Of a stretch of 64,000 nt of DNA, positions 39,639-48,292 are shown in pieces (position 1 is the first letter of the stretch; each line of letters opens with the position of its first letter). The notes under the pieces are model-generated. The model had not been told where the DNA came from. It worked only from the letters and a program-made list of their open reading frames with translations, and searched no databases. The position numbers and the translations under genes are program-made. The DNA is from Dyadobacter sp. SG02 (lineage in GTDB: Bacteria > Bacteroidota > Bacteroidia > Cytophagales > Spirosomataceae). The stretch is taken from positions 310,001-374,000 of the forward strand of contig NZ_FNYL01000007.1 in assembly GCF_900109045.1 (NCBI RefSeq). The letters are read 5' to 3'.

Positions 39639-40211
39639 ATGAATACCAAAGTCGATGCATACGTAGTCCAGGCCAGGCAATGGCGGGAAGTGATAGAACA
39701 ATTGAGAACCATCGCGCTGGATTGCGGGCTGACGGAGGAGTTCAAATGGGGCAAGCCGTGCTATTCGTTTGAAGGGACGAACATCGTCGTCATTCAGGGT
39801 TTCAAGGCCTATTGTGCCATACTGTTCATGAAGGGCTACCTGCTGAGCGACCCCGAAAATGTGCTGATCAAAACCGGTGAAAACACGAAGGTAGGGCGGC
39901 AGATACGCTTCGCCACCCCGGAGGACGTCGTTGCAATGGAACCCGTGCTTAAAGCCTACATCCGCGAAGCCATTCAGGCCGAGCAATCGGGTTTGAAGGT
40001 GGAGGTCGACAAATCGCTGCCTGTTCCCGCTGAGTTACAGGCGACTTTCGACGAAATTCCAGCATTGAAAACGGCATTCGACGCATTGACGCCCGGACGC
40101 CAGCGTGCGTATATCATCTATTTTACTGCCTCAAAGCAATCCCAGACCCGCCAGCTCCGGATCGAAAAAAACATCGGGCGCATCCTGAACGGCAAAGGGT
40201 TGAACGACTAG
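39639..40211 (+). CDS. YdeI/DUF1801-type protein
   Basis: A 190-residue cytoplasmic protein. The first 120 residues match the DUF1801/YdeI fold (RTIALDCGLTEEFKWGKPCY, then KAYCAILFMKGYLL). The C-terminal segment ALTPGRQRAYIIYFTASKQSQTR is the YdeI tail. YdeI-like proteins bind hydrophobic ligands or act as stress factors in other bacteria; the activity here is unknown. Fourth gene of the ArsR-led operon. Confidence 0.83.
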   Translation: MNTKVDAYVVQARQWREVIEQLRTIALDCGLTEEFKWGKPCYSFEGTNIVVIQGFKAYCAILFMKGYLLSDPENVLIKTGENTKVGRQIRFATPEDVVAMEPVLKAYIREAIQAEQSGLKVEVDKSLPVPAELQATFDEIPALKTAFDALTPGRQRAYIIYFTASKQSQTRQLRIEKNIGRILNGKGLND

Positions 40212-40246
40212 CGTTTTTTTGTGAATTAATTTAAAGAAACAATATT

Positions 40247-40813
40247 ATGGCCATCGAGAAAAAAGAACTGTCGACGGAAGGTCGCGACGAACTATTGAAA
40301 ACCTTAAAAACACGTTTTGAAAAACACAAAAACCGCCACGAAGGCATCAAATGGGCCGATGTGGAGGCGAGGCTGAATGCGAAACCGGAAAGATTATGGT
40401 CGCTCGACCAAATGGAACTTACCGGCGGCGAACCCGACGTGATCGGTGTCGACAAAAAGACCGGCGAATACATTTTCTGCGATTGCGTGGCCGAAAGCCC
40501 CAAAGGTCGCCGCAGCCTCTGCTACGACCGCGACGCGTGGGAGTTCAGAAAAGAAAACAAACCCGAAAATACCGCATTGGACGTAGCCGCCGAAATCGGT
40601 ATCGAAATCCTCGATGAAGAGGAGTACCGCCATTTGCAGACGCTCGGGAAATTCGACCTTAAAACATCCAGTTGGATCAAAACCCCGGCCGACATCCGTA
40701 AACTTGGCGGCGCCGTCTTCTGTGATCGCCGGTACGACACGGTTTTTTACTACCACAACGGCGCGGAATCGTATTATGCGGCCAGAGGTTTCCGTGGTAC
40801 GTTGCGGGTTTGA
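40247..40813 (+). CDS. DUF4256-family protein
   Basis: A 188-residue protein matching DUF4256 as I recall it. Supporting segments are RFEKHKNRHEGIKWADVEAR, then GGEPDVIGVDKKTGEYIFCD and CVAESPKGRRSLCYDRDAWE, and GGAVFCDRRYDTVFYYHNGA at the end. Cysteines near 83, 85 and 97 could bind a metal. Function unknown. It is the last gene of the ArsR operon and is followed by a strong bidirectional terminator. Confidence 0.8.
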   Translation: MAIEKKELSTEGRDELLKTLKTRFEKHKNRHEGIKWADVEARLNAKPERLWSLDQMELTGGEPDVIGVDKKTGEYIFCDCVAESPKGRRSLCYDRDAWEFRKENKPENTALDVAAEIGIEILDEEEYRHLQTLGKFDLKTSSWIKTPADIRKLGGAVFCDRRYDTVFYYHNGAESYYAARGFRGTLRV

Positions 40814-40834
40814 GGAGCTATTTATATACAAAAA

Positions 40835-40870
40835 ACGGCCGGTTTGTACATGCACAAACCGGCCGTCTTT
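40835..40870. terminator. Strong bidirectional terminator
   Basis: ACGGCCGGTTTGT (40835-40847) and ACAAACCGGCCGT (40854-40866) form a perfect 13-bp stem with a 6-base loop. T-rich sequence follows on the plus strand, and the other strand has a run of five T. It separates the ArsR operon from the convergent aldo/keto reductase gene. Confidence 0.88.
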
Positions 40871-40888
40871 GTACGTATTGCTTATGGT

Positions 40889-41878
40889 TTACCGCTTAAA
40901 ATCAACCAAATAACTATTAATTGCCTGCAACTCCTCCGCAGAAAGTTCGATATCGATTGCCTGCGCATTGGAAATGGCCTGTTCCGCATTGCGCGCACCC
41001 GCGAGCACGACGGTAATACCTTTTTGAAGCGTCGTCCAGCGCAGTACCAGTTGCGCGAGCGTCGCATTCTTTTCTGCGGCGATGGGCGAGAGCTTTTCGA
41101 GCAATGCTTTCACTTTTTCGAGGTCGAATTGGCCGAAGTAGCCGTTACGGTGGTCGTCGCTTTTCAGGGTATCGTTTTGAAAGTATTTGCCGGAAAGCAA
41201 GCCGCGTTCCATGGGGCTGTAAGCGATGATACCGATGTTGTTTTCGACGCTGTACGGCACCAGCTCGGCTTCGATCGCTCGGTTGAGCATGCTATACGCG
41301 ACCTGGTTGGAAGCCGGAACGAACGTTTTGGAGGCCTCCTGCAACAATGGCAGGCCGTGATTGGAAACCCCTGCCGCGCGGATTTTGCCTTGTCGAATCA
41401 GCGTTTCCATGGCTTCCATCGTCTCGTCGATCGGTGTGGTAATGTCCGGCCAGTGCTGTTGCAACAGGTCGATATAATCCGTATTCAACCTTTTCAGGCT
41501 TTCTTCGACTTCTTTGATGATATTGGCCTTCGACGAGTATTTGTAAACCGGAAGATTCCGGCCATCGTTTTCAATATCAAAAAAATGCATTCCCTTACCG
41601 GCGTTGCTGCTGTCCCACACAAGACCGAACTTGGTGAGTATCTGCACTTTCGTCCGGTCTTTGCCTTTCAACGCTTCGGCAATTAGCTCTTCACTCAGCC
41701 CGAAGCCGTAAAAAGGCGCCGTGTCCAGCGAAGTAACCCCATGGTCCAGCGACGCGTGAATCGCGTCGATCGAATCTTTTTTCTCGTTCCCACCCCACAT
41801 CGTGCCCCCGATCGCGAATGCGCCGTAAGTGATCGCAGATAGTTTTAAATCGCTATTTCCTAATGTTCTGTATTCCAT
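40889..41878 (-). CDS. Aldo/keto reductase
   Basis: A 329-residue cytoplasmic NADPH-dependent reductase with the AKR TIM barrel. Catalytic tetrad segments are GVTSLDTAPFYGFGLSEELI (Asp/Tyr), QILTKFG (Lys) and LQQHWPD (His). RAAGVSNHG follows, and the nucleotide-binding C-terminus is ITVVLAGARNAEQAISNA. The family reduces aldehydes and ketones, often toxic by-products. It stands alone on the minus strand; no operon partner is close. The closest named homologs would be the oxidoreductase AKR11/12-like group, but the substrate is not clear. Confidence 0.88.
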   Translation of the reverse strand: MEYRTLGNSDLKLSAITYGAFAIGGTMWGGNEKKDSIDAIHASLDHGVTSLDTAPFYGFGLSEELIAEALKGKDRTKVQILTKFGLVWDSSNAGKGMHFFDIENDGRNLPVYKYSSKANIIKEVEESLKRLNTDYIDLLQQHWPDITTPIDETMEAMETLIRQGKIRAAGVSNHGLPLLQEASKTFVPASNQVAYSMLNRAIEAELVPYSVENNIGIIAYSPMERGLLSGKYFQNDTLKSDDHRNGYFGQFDLEKVKALLEKLSPIAAEKNATLAQLVLRWTTLQKGITVVLAGARNAEQAISNAQAIDIELSAEELQAINSYLVDFKR

Positions 41879-41998
41879 TTTGATATAATGTGATATTTCC
41901 GGCTACAAAATTCCCGCATATAGTCGTATTCTCAAAATAACATAGATCATAAGTTTCTATAATTGGAGTGATAGATGTGGCGAGTGGTGGGCTGCCGT

Positions 41999-43648
41999 TC
42001 AAGGGTATGAATCGGAAGGTTTGATTTTTTTGAATCGCAATCCGAGTGTTCGGGGAGTGGTCAGTTCGGCGGCCGTTGTTTTATTCTCCCTGTTTCTTTT
42101 AAAAACGACGTCGGTTTTAAGATCCGGGACGAGGAACCGGTCTTTGGAACAAGCTATCATTGTGTAACGTATCCCGCTCACCAGTTGCAGTTCCAGGCCC
42201 GTAACCGATTTTTGGACCTCGATCGCAGCTCCAACTTCATCGGAAAAGTATTTTCCGGCATACTCCTGGTGAGGCGCCGTCATCTTATCCGTCAGGTAAT
42301 ACTTCATTGGGTCACTGGAAGGCGGGGTGACTGTCAGCCCGCCCGCATGATCGAATTGGAGCAGTGTGTTGAAAAAATAAAACCGCAGACTATCAACAGG
42401 TTCCAGAAGGATGTCAGACAAAAGTAACCCCTCCTGACCAAGCGTAATATCGACATCGCGCATGGACTGGGCGCTTTTGTAGTATCCGGTGAAGCGTTGC
42501 AGCTTTTTGCGGTCTGTTTGAACAATGTCCGACTTCTTCCGCGGCAGGGCCGTAATGTCCTCAGGCTTTGCAAGAATTTGCAGCACTTCCGTGGCGGGGT
42601 TAAAGCCGATGGTATCCAGCATGGACGTATTGCTGAGCCATGCTATCGAGAGCCCCTGGGTTGGAGAGCAAATCAGTTTAGAGCGGTAGCCGGCAGTCGC
42701 ACCGCCGTGAAAAAAAGTGGGTTTTGAGATATTATAGTCAATAAAAAGTCCTGCTCCATAGTTATTGATGTCCCCGTTTGGGAGCGTGTCCAGTGCGGTT
42801 TGCCGGTTCAGCAATACCGGTCCTCCCAGTTTGCCCGCCGAATAAAACGCCGTCCATTTCAGCAGATCCTCCGCGGTCGTCAGTAAGCCGCCGGGTCCGT
42901 GAATGGCGCCATCCGGCATAAGCGTCCGGAAAGTTCCTTTTACGACCTCATAAGCCTGGCTGCGCCCCGCGATTACTTTGAAGTTTTCATTTCGCCATTG
43001 GGTGTGCTTCATACCCGCCGGCCCGAAGATGTATTTCTGTGTAAAATCGGCGAACGACATTCCGGAAGCTTTTTCAACAATGAGCGCGAGCAGAATGTAA
43101 TTGGAATTGCTGTACCGGAATGCTTCCCCGGGCCGGTTGTTAATGCTTTTTTGCCGACAGATAATGCGAAGTGCAGCATTGTTGTCCATCACGCGCAACA
43201 CCTGCGGAGAACCAGCGAACTCCGCAATGTCGCTCCATTCGCGTAACCCGCTGGTATGATGGATCAGGTGGCGGATCAGGATCGGCTCACCGTAGGAAGG
43301 TAGGCCGGGAATGTATTTGTCCACCGGCTCGTCGAGCTTCAATTTCCCCTGGTTATCGAGTAGCAACACTGCCGCCGCGGTGAATTGCTTGGACACGGAA
43401 CCCGCTTCGATGAGGGATTCCGTAGTGAGCGGTGTGCCGGTTTCCAGATTGGCCATTCCCCATGCCTTGGAATATACGACTTGCCCATTGAGACTTACAG
43501 CCAGCTGGCCACCCGGTTTATCCTGCGCATAGCATTGAAAAATGCTGTCGATCCTCGCTACGCTGGATTGCGGCACGCCCTGCGCCAACGAATGGGTATC
43601 AACCAATGCTAATGCCAACAACAAAAAGACAAGTTTGGACGCACTCAT
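41999..43648 (-). CDS. Serine hydrolase of the beta-lactamase/class C family
   Basis: A 549-residue exported protein (signal peptide ending THSLAQ). The beta-lactamase-like fold shows SxxK in EAGSVSKQFTAAA (Ser84, Lys87), the YxN element in RYSNSNYILLALI and HxG in FFHGGATAGY. The class C / penicillin-binding-protein-like group includes esterases, D-aminopeptidases and lactamases. The extra C-terminal ~150 residues are beta-rich with no known active site (DVDITLGQEGLLLSDILLEP, then a separate strand block). It is probably periplasmic. It stands alone, divergent from the DUF3325-like operon. Confidence 0.85.
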   Translation of the reverse strand: MSASKLVFLLLALALVDTHSLAQGVPQSSVARIDSIFQCYAQDKPGGQLAVSLNGQVVYSKAWGMANLETGTPLTTESLIEAGSVSKQFTAAAVLLLDNQGKLKLDEPVDKYIPGLPSYGEPILIRHLIHHTSGLREWSDIAEFAGSPQVLRVMDNNAALRIICRQKSINNRPGEAFRYSNSNYILLALIVEKASGMSFADFTQKYIFGPAGMKHTQWRNENFKVIAGRSQAYEVVKGTFRTLMPDGAIHGPGGLLTTAEDLLKWTAFYSAGKLGGPVLLNRQTALDTLPNGDINNYGAGLFIDYNISKPTFFHGGATAGYRSKLICSPTQGLSIAWLSNTSMLDTIGFNPATEVLQILAKPEDITALPRKKSDIVQTDRKKLQRFTGYYKSAQSMRDVDITLGQEGLLLSDILLEPVDSLRFYFFNTLLQFDHAGGLTVTPPSSDPMKYYLTDKMTAPHQEYAGKYFSDEVGAAIEVQKSVTGLELQLVSGIRYTMIACSKDRFLVPDLKTDVVFKRNRENKTTAAELTTPRTLGLRFKKIKPSDSYP

Positions 43649-43972
43649 TTTAAATGGATTATTTGATTGCTCAATGACCGGATATGTTACTGTAACTCAG
43701 GAAGCGACTATTTTTTGTTAATATATAAATTAATTTAATATAGGCTTTTATGGGTTTCATATTTGTTTTTCATGGTGACTTCGTTTTTTGAAATCCCTTG
43801 TAACCTCCCGTCTCTTTTTACAAAATCAGGCAATTTTTTACGGCACTTTCCGCGTTTCGCTCTATATTTGTGAAGTTTATTTAAACTAATTACAAATAAT
43901 TTCTTCCAATTTTCTCATAACCAATAGCCTCAGGTGCATTTCTTCGCCGGATGTGCCTTTGAACCAACGCTT
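43649..43972. promoter_or_regulatory. Divergent intergenic region with a -7 box and nested palindrome
   Basis: About 324 bases without a gene. TATATTTG at 43863-43870 matches the -7 consensus for the plus-strand iron-type operon. Right after it, ATTTGT (43866-43871) and ACAAAT (43892-43897) enclose the palindrome GTTTATTTAAAC (43875-43886). This could be a regulator site; no sequence clearly matching a Fur box was recognised. Confidence 0.5.
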
Positions 43973-44305
43973 ATGTTCAGTACGATTTGTCTACTCTTCC
44001 TCCTTGGGTTCATGTTCTGGATGAACACGTCAACCCGCATCTCGTGGCCCGATAAAAACAGCGCCATGGCCTTTATGGCTGCCAATGCATTGTACAGTCG
44101 CCTTGCGGCAGGCGCATTGTTTCTGGTTGCGACCGCGCTTTGTGTCAGTTTGCTCGGGGTAGGAAGCGGCTTGTTTGCTGCGATCGTGATCCTGATGACG
44201 GCCGGATCGGTATCCGTGCTGTTTTTTCCATTCCGCTACTTCGGTTCGGCCGGAGTTGCGATACTTTACCTGTGTGCGGTGACGCTCGAACTTGTTATTA
44301 ATTGA
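43973..44305 (+). CDS. Small membrane protein, DUF3325-like
   Basis: A 110-residue protein with four hydrophobic segments (MFSTICLLFLLGFMFWMNTS, then LAAGALFLVATALCVSLLG, LFAAIVILMTAGSVSVLFFP and VAILYLCAVTLELVI). ATG 43973 is preferred over the GTG 13 codons upstream because it starts the first helix. The size, topology and place beside a DUF3649-like protein and a PepSY membrane protein suggest the DUF3325-type small membrane protein found in iron-siderophore uptake operons. The role in iron utilisation is known only by association. It is separated from the next gene by 4 bases. Confidence 0.68.
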   Translation: MFSTICLLFLLGFMFWMNTSTRISWPDKNSAMAFMAANALYSRLAAGALFLVATALCVSLLGVGSGLFAAIVILMTAGSVSVLFFPFRYFGSAGVAILYLCAVTLELVIN

Positions 44306-44309
44306 TTTT

Positions 44310-44609
44310 ATGCCTGCCAATAAGAAGTACCTGACCAAATCGCCGTGGCTGCGGCTCAGCAAACTCCTCGCCGGAAGTGTCGGCGGATATGCCGTGATGA
44401 TGAGCGTGCATTTGTTTTTTACGGCTTTCCTGCCCAAGGAAAATGTCATCATGACCGCCGCTTTTACGGGTTACATCCTCTGGGCTTTCCTGCTGCTTTA
44501 CGCATTCATCGCCACGAACGTATGGCGGGTCTGGGGGCTTTACATCCTCCTGACGGTCGTGTTCGCGCTGCCCTATTTACTGAAATTCAACCTCAATCAT
44601 GGATCCTAG
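44310..44609 (+). CDS. Small membrane protein, DUF3649-like
   Basis: A 99-residue protein with three hydrophobic helices. ATG 44310 (MPANKKYLTKSPWLRLSKLL) fits better than an earlier start. Segments LLAGSVGGYAVMMSVHLFFT, GYILWAFLLLYAFIATNVWR and LYILLTVVFALPYLLKF match the DUF3649-type layout. Its stop overlaps the PepSY gene start by 11 bases, so they are translationally coupled. Together with its neighbours it forms the three-gene unit commonly found next to TonB-dependent siderophore receptors. Confidence 0.68.
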   Translation: MPANKKYLTKSPWLRLSKLLAGSVGGYAVMMSVHLFFTAFLPKENVIMTAAFTGYILWAFLLLYAFIATNVWRVWGLYILLTVVFALPYLLKFNLNHGS

Positions 44610-46281
44610 GAAGTATAACATCTATTTTCACACCCACACCATCAGCGGGATCATCATTGCCGCTGTGCTGTACGTCATATTCTTCGCAGGGTCTTTTTCC
44701 TTTTTTAAGGATGATATCGCCGCCTGGCAAAAGGGAAGATCGGAAGTAGGGCATCAGTTCGATCCGCCGTACAATCACCTGCTCGACTCGCTTTCGCAGC
44801 ATTATAACCTGCAAGGCCGCAACTTCAATTTTTACCTGCTGCGTCAGGGCCAGGGATCTTATGTGGATATGACCGCTTCGGCGGATACGACGGTCAGCAA
44901 GCCCAAACCGAAACCTGCGAAGGCGGAAAAGAGAAGGGGAAGAGGGAGGAAACAGGACGATGACGCGGCTTATTTCCGCTACCATTTCGCGGATAAAAAA
45001 GCGGGCGATTATTCCGACAGCTATGATATGGCCGAGTTCCTTTACCGCCTGCATTTCCTCGCGCAGCTTAACCAGGTCGGTATCGATATCGGTACACCAT
45101 TTGGTTACCTGGTGGCAGGGATTGTGGCCTTTCTTTTCCTGTTCGCGTTGATTACCGGCTTGCTGCTGCATTGGGACAAGATTAAATCCAACTTCTTCCT
45201 TTTCAGGCCGATGAGCAAATGGAAGACCGTCTGGACAGACATGCATACCGTGCTCGGCGTGATCGGTTTCCCGTTCCAGCTGGTGTTTGCCGTGACGGGC
45301 GTAGTCCTGATCGTGAACTATGTGCTGCTGACGCCTTTTGCCAACCTGCTTTACGACGGCGACAGCGACAAGCTGTACGAAAGCCTGCAATACAACAAAA
45401 CCGTGAAGGTGGATTACACCTACAAACCGATGAACGGCACATTCGATATGGACGCTTTTATCGGGAAATGGCAGAAGGAGTGGAAGGACGCCAAAATCTC
45501 ACGCATTTACATCCGGAATTACATGGACGAGAGTATGCAGGTAAGCCTCGAAGCGAAGCCGAATGCCGAGACTAACTTCGCAGGATCGGGGTATGTGACG
45601 GTGAACATTGCGAGCGGAAAAGTGCTGGAAATCAAGTCGCCAAATACCGACGGTAACTATATCGACGGCGTGAAGGCACTGTTGTACCACCTGCATTTCG
45701 GTGATTTTGGTGGTAAGCCATTGCGGATCGTGTTCTTTTTATTAGGACTGATGGGGTGTGCGGTGATCATTTCCGGCATAATGATCTGGCTGGTGGCGCG
45801 GGATAAAGTCGCTACCGAACTCCGGAAGCGCCGGTTCAACTTCTGGGCGAGTAACTTCTTCCTGGCGGCTTGTCTGAGTATGCTTCCGGTAACGGCATTC
45901 ACATTCATTATGGTCAAAATGCTCGACCATGTCGATCAAGGGGTGATCTACCGCACCTACTTTTACAGCTGGCTCGTACTCGGCATTTACCTCATGGTCC
46001 TCCGCAGCCTGCCGCGGATGAACCGTCATACATTGCTTTTGTCGGCCGTTCTTTGCCTGGGTGTACCCATCGCCAACGGCATTTCGACCGGACTATGGAT
46101 CTGGAATACCTGGCAGCAGGGCGCATTCGACATTTTCTTTATCGATGCATTGTTCCTCGTCCTCGCGGGCTCCTGCGCGTATGCATTCACCCGCGTGAAT
46201 GCGGAGGCGAAGACATTCAAGGTGCTGAGTTTAAATAAAGCCCCTGAAAAAGTGTTGAAAACCAGCGTAGTAAGAGACTAA
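44599..46281 (+). CDS. PepSY-associated TM-helix membrane protein
   Basis: A 560-residue inner-membrane protein of the PepSY-associated TM helix group. The N-terminal YNIYFHTHTISGIIIAAVLY and the helix-plus-motif HTVLGVIGFPFQLVFAVTGV are typical of the family. KALLYHLHFGDFGGKPLRIV lies before a central helix. Two further helices lie at VMLRSLPR... and after. A long charged insert (KPKPKPAKAEKRRGRGRKQ) occurs near residue 100. Many homologs are linked to ferric reductase or siderophore uptake. It is the third gene of a translationally coupled operon. A TonB siderophore receptor, which usually precedes it, is not in this window. Confidence 0.83.
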   Translation: MDPRKYNIYFHTHTISGIIIAAVLYVIFFAGSFSFFKDDIAAWQKGRSEVGHQFDPPYNHLLDSLSQHYNLQGRNFNFYLLRQGQGSYVDMTASADTTVSKPKPKPAKAEKRRGRGRKQDDDAAYFRYHFADKKAGDYSDSYDMAEFLYRLHFLAQLNQVGIDIGTPFGYLVAGIVAFLFLFALITGLLLHWDKIKSNFFLFRPMSKWKTVWTDMHTVLGVIGFPFQLVFAVTGVVLIVNYVLLTPFANLLYDGDSDKLYESLQYNKTVKVDYTYKPMNGTFDMDAFIGKWQKEWKDAKISRIYIRNYMDESMQVSLEAKPNAETNFAGSGYVTVNIASGKVLEIKSPNTDGNYIDGVKALLYHLHFGDFGGKPLRIVFFLLGLMGCAVIISGIMIWLVARDKVATELRKRRFNFWASNFFLAACLSMLPVTAFTFIMVKMLDHVDQGVIYRTYFYSWLVLGIYLMVLRSLPRMNRHTLLLSAVLCLGVPIANGISTGLWIWNTWQQGAFDIFFIDALFLVLAGSCAYAFTRVNAEAKTFKVLSLNKAPEKVLKTSVVRD

Positions 46282-46295
46282 TCTGTACCGCTGCA

Positions 46296-46676
46296 TCATT
46301 CGGGCCGGATTTGCCGCTGGTAATCTTCGCCCCATGCGCAGAGCGAATCCATAATGGGGATCAGGCTTTTGCCGATTTCCGTCAGTTTGTACTCCACCCG
46401 CGGCGGCGTTTCTGCGTAGGCTTTACGCAGCAGGATGCCGTCGCGTTCCAATTGTTTCAGCTGTGCCGTAAGCGTCGCCTGCGTAATGTGGGGGAGCTTA
46501 CGGCGCAGCACACCGAAACGCATCGGGCATTCCTCCCGGATCTTGTTCAGAAGCATCAGCTTCCATTTCCCGCCGATAATATCCAGCGTGATATTCATGT
46601 TGCAATTTTTTGCTGAAAAAGCATCAGAATTTGCATTTGTAATTGACTGATCTGCAATAATAGTATCGTCCGTCAT
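46296..46676 (-). CDS. HxlR-family HTH regulator
   Basis: A 126-residue winged-HTH protein of the HxlR type, starting at the ATG 46676. The domain holds NMNITLDIIGGKWKLMLLNK, then IREECPMRFGVLRRKLPHIT and QLKQLERDGILLRKAYAETP. The conserved Cys (NCNMN) just before the HTH may sense thiol-reactive compounds, as in HypR/HxlR proteins. An earlier ATG 24 codons upstream is less likely. It is divergent from the DHA2 exporter gene with about 111 bases between starts, which suggests that it regulates that exporter. Confidence 0.85.
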   Translation of the reverse strand: MTDDTIIADQSITNANSDAFSAKNCNMNITLDIIGGKWKLMLLNKIREECPMRFGVLRRKLPHITQATLTAQLKQLERDGILLRKAYAETPPRVEYKLTEIGKSLIPIMDSLCAWGEDYQRQIRPE

Positions 46677-46787
46677 ACCTGGTATTGTCTGATAAACTAC
46701 TTGATTACGAGCGTTGTCTGCCTGAATTTTGGCTGCAAATGAATGCAAACCGAAAATTTCGGCACGCCTTGATCTTCCAACAACGCA

Positions 46788-48194
46788 ATGAACCTACAAA
46801 TTTCAAAATGGCTGTTACTGGCCATTATTTCGGCTTCGGTATTCCTGTCCGTGATGGACATTTTTATCGTCAATGTTGCTATTCCGCATATTAAAACGGG
46901 TATCCGCGGCACGGATAGCGATATCCAGCTCGTGATCGCCCTCTATTTGCTGGGTTATGCCGTTTTTCTGATAACCGCCGGCCGGGCAGGGGATTATTTT
47001 GGTAAAAAGAAAGTCTTTGTGCTGGCCATGCTGCTTTTTGTGGTGATCTCGGCGATGTGCGGCTTCGCGCAAACACCCTGGCAATTGAATGTCGCCCGTT
47101 TTTTTCAGGGGGTAGCTGCCGCATGGATGATCCCGCAGGGCATTACCTACATTCAGGAGCTGTTTCCGGGCGGGCGGGAGCGGGTGAAGGCATTGGGGAT
47201 TTACGGCAGCGTGGCAGGCAGCGCGTCGGTGATCGGTCAATTCCTGGGCGGTCTTTTACCCGACATGAATGCTTTTCTGGATGGCTGGCGGCTGGTTTTT
47301 CTCATTAACCTGCCTATCGGCCTGGTGGTGGTGCCCATGGCGCTGTTCCTGTTGCCGCCCGATCGCCGTCGGAACGCCAGTCGCGGTACAGGCTTCGACT
47401 TCTCGGGCGTACTCCTGCTCACAGGCGCGCTCGTGTGCCTGCTCTATCCGCTCATACGCGGGCGCGAGTTGAATTGGCCGTGGTGGTGTATGGCCATGCT
47501 GGGTGCGGGAGGTATTTTGCTTGTAATGTTTGTGAGGGACCAAAAGCAAAAGCTTTCTGCCGTTCCGCACCAACGGCTGCCGTTACTGGACGTCCGTCTG
47601 TTCGGCTTCCGCGATTTCAATATCGGGATGGCGATCGTGTTGTTCTACTTCATGGTTCAGGACTCCTATTTTCTGATCAACGTCATGCTGCTCGAAACGG
47701 GCCTCGGGTTCAGTTCCGTCGAAACGGGTATGCTGTTTGTATTTCAAGGAGTCGGCTATGTGATCGCATCGCTGGTTTCGCTGCGGCTGGTCCCATTGTT
47801 TGGCAAAAAAGTATTGCAGGCAGGTGTGCTGATCATGATGACCACATTGGCCCTTCACATCATCGTCCTGAACGGCGCGCAGGTGGATCGATACCTGCTT
47901 TATCCTATCCTTTTCGCCTACGGCACCGGCTGCGGCTCGGTATTGCCTTCGCTATTGGCCGTCGGGCTGAAAAACATCCCTATTGAACTCGCAGGAGCCG
48001 CTTCCGGCACTTTTTCGACCTTCCAGCAAACGGCAATAGCGCTGGGCATTGGCGTGGTAGGAGGGATCTTCTTTTCCAATCTCGGCCCGTTGCCGGGTGT
48101 TGCGGATTACGTTTCCGCTTATCGGATTGCTACGGTTACCAATATTGCATTGCTGGGGTTGGTTGGGTTCTTTTTGTGGTTGCTGCCTCATTGA
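46788..48194 (+). CDS. DHA2-family (EmrB/QacA-like) MFS drug exporter
   Basis: A 468-residue membrane protein with about 14 hydrophobic helices. Motifs: SVMDIFIVNVAIPHI in helix 1, AGRAGDYFGKKKVFVLAMLL (motif A), and GVAAAWMIPQGITYIQELFP. These place it in the DHA2 drug:H+ antiporter family that includes EmrB and QacA. It exports hydrophobic or cationic toxic compounds. The divergent HxlR regulator is the likely controller. The exact substrates are not predictable. Confidence 0.88.
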   Translation: MNLQISKWLLLAIISASVFLSVMDIFIVNVAIPHIKTGIRGTDSDIQLVIALYLLGYAVFLITAGRAGDYFGKKKVFVLAMLLFVVISAMCGFAQTPWQLNVARFFQGVAAAWMIPQGITYIQELFPGGRERVKALGIYGSVAGSASVIGQFLGGLLPDMNAFLDGWRLVFLINLPIGLVVVPMALFLLPPDRRRNASRGTGFDFSGVLLLTGALVCLLYPLIRGRELNWPWWCMAMLGAGGILLVMFVRDQKQKLSAVPHQRLPLLDVRLFGFRDFNIGMAIVLFYFMVQDSYFLINVMLLETGLGFSSVETGMLFVFQGVGYVIASLVSLRLVPLFGKKVLQAGVLIMMTTLALHIIVLNGAQVDRYLLYPILFAYGTGCGSVLPSLLAVGLKNIPIELAGAASGTFSTFQQTAIALGIGVVGGIFFSNLGPLPGVADYVSAYRIATVTNIALLGLVGFFLWLLPH

Positions 48195-48292
48195 TTTTCC
48201 AACGAATCGCCACCGAAGTAATGCAATGGCGGCCGTGGGATGTGAAATGGAACCTAACGATCGCGGGGAGGTAGTTGATTTTAAAATCGTAA

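Noticed and set aside
40844..41686. A 280-codon plus-strand frame opposite the aldo/keto reductase
   Set aside because: It starts inside a terminator hairpin and has no motif; the reductase on the other strand is intact.
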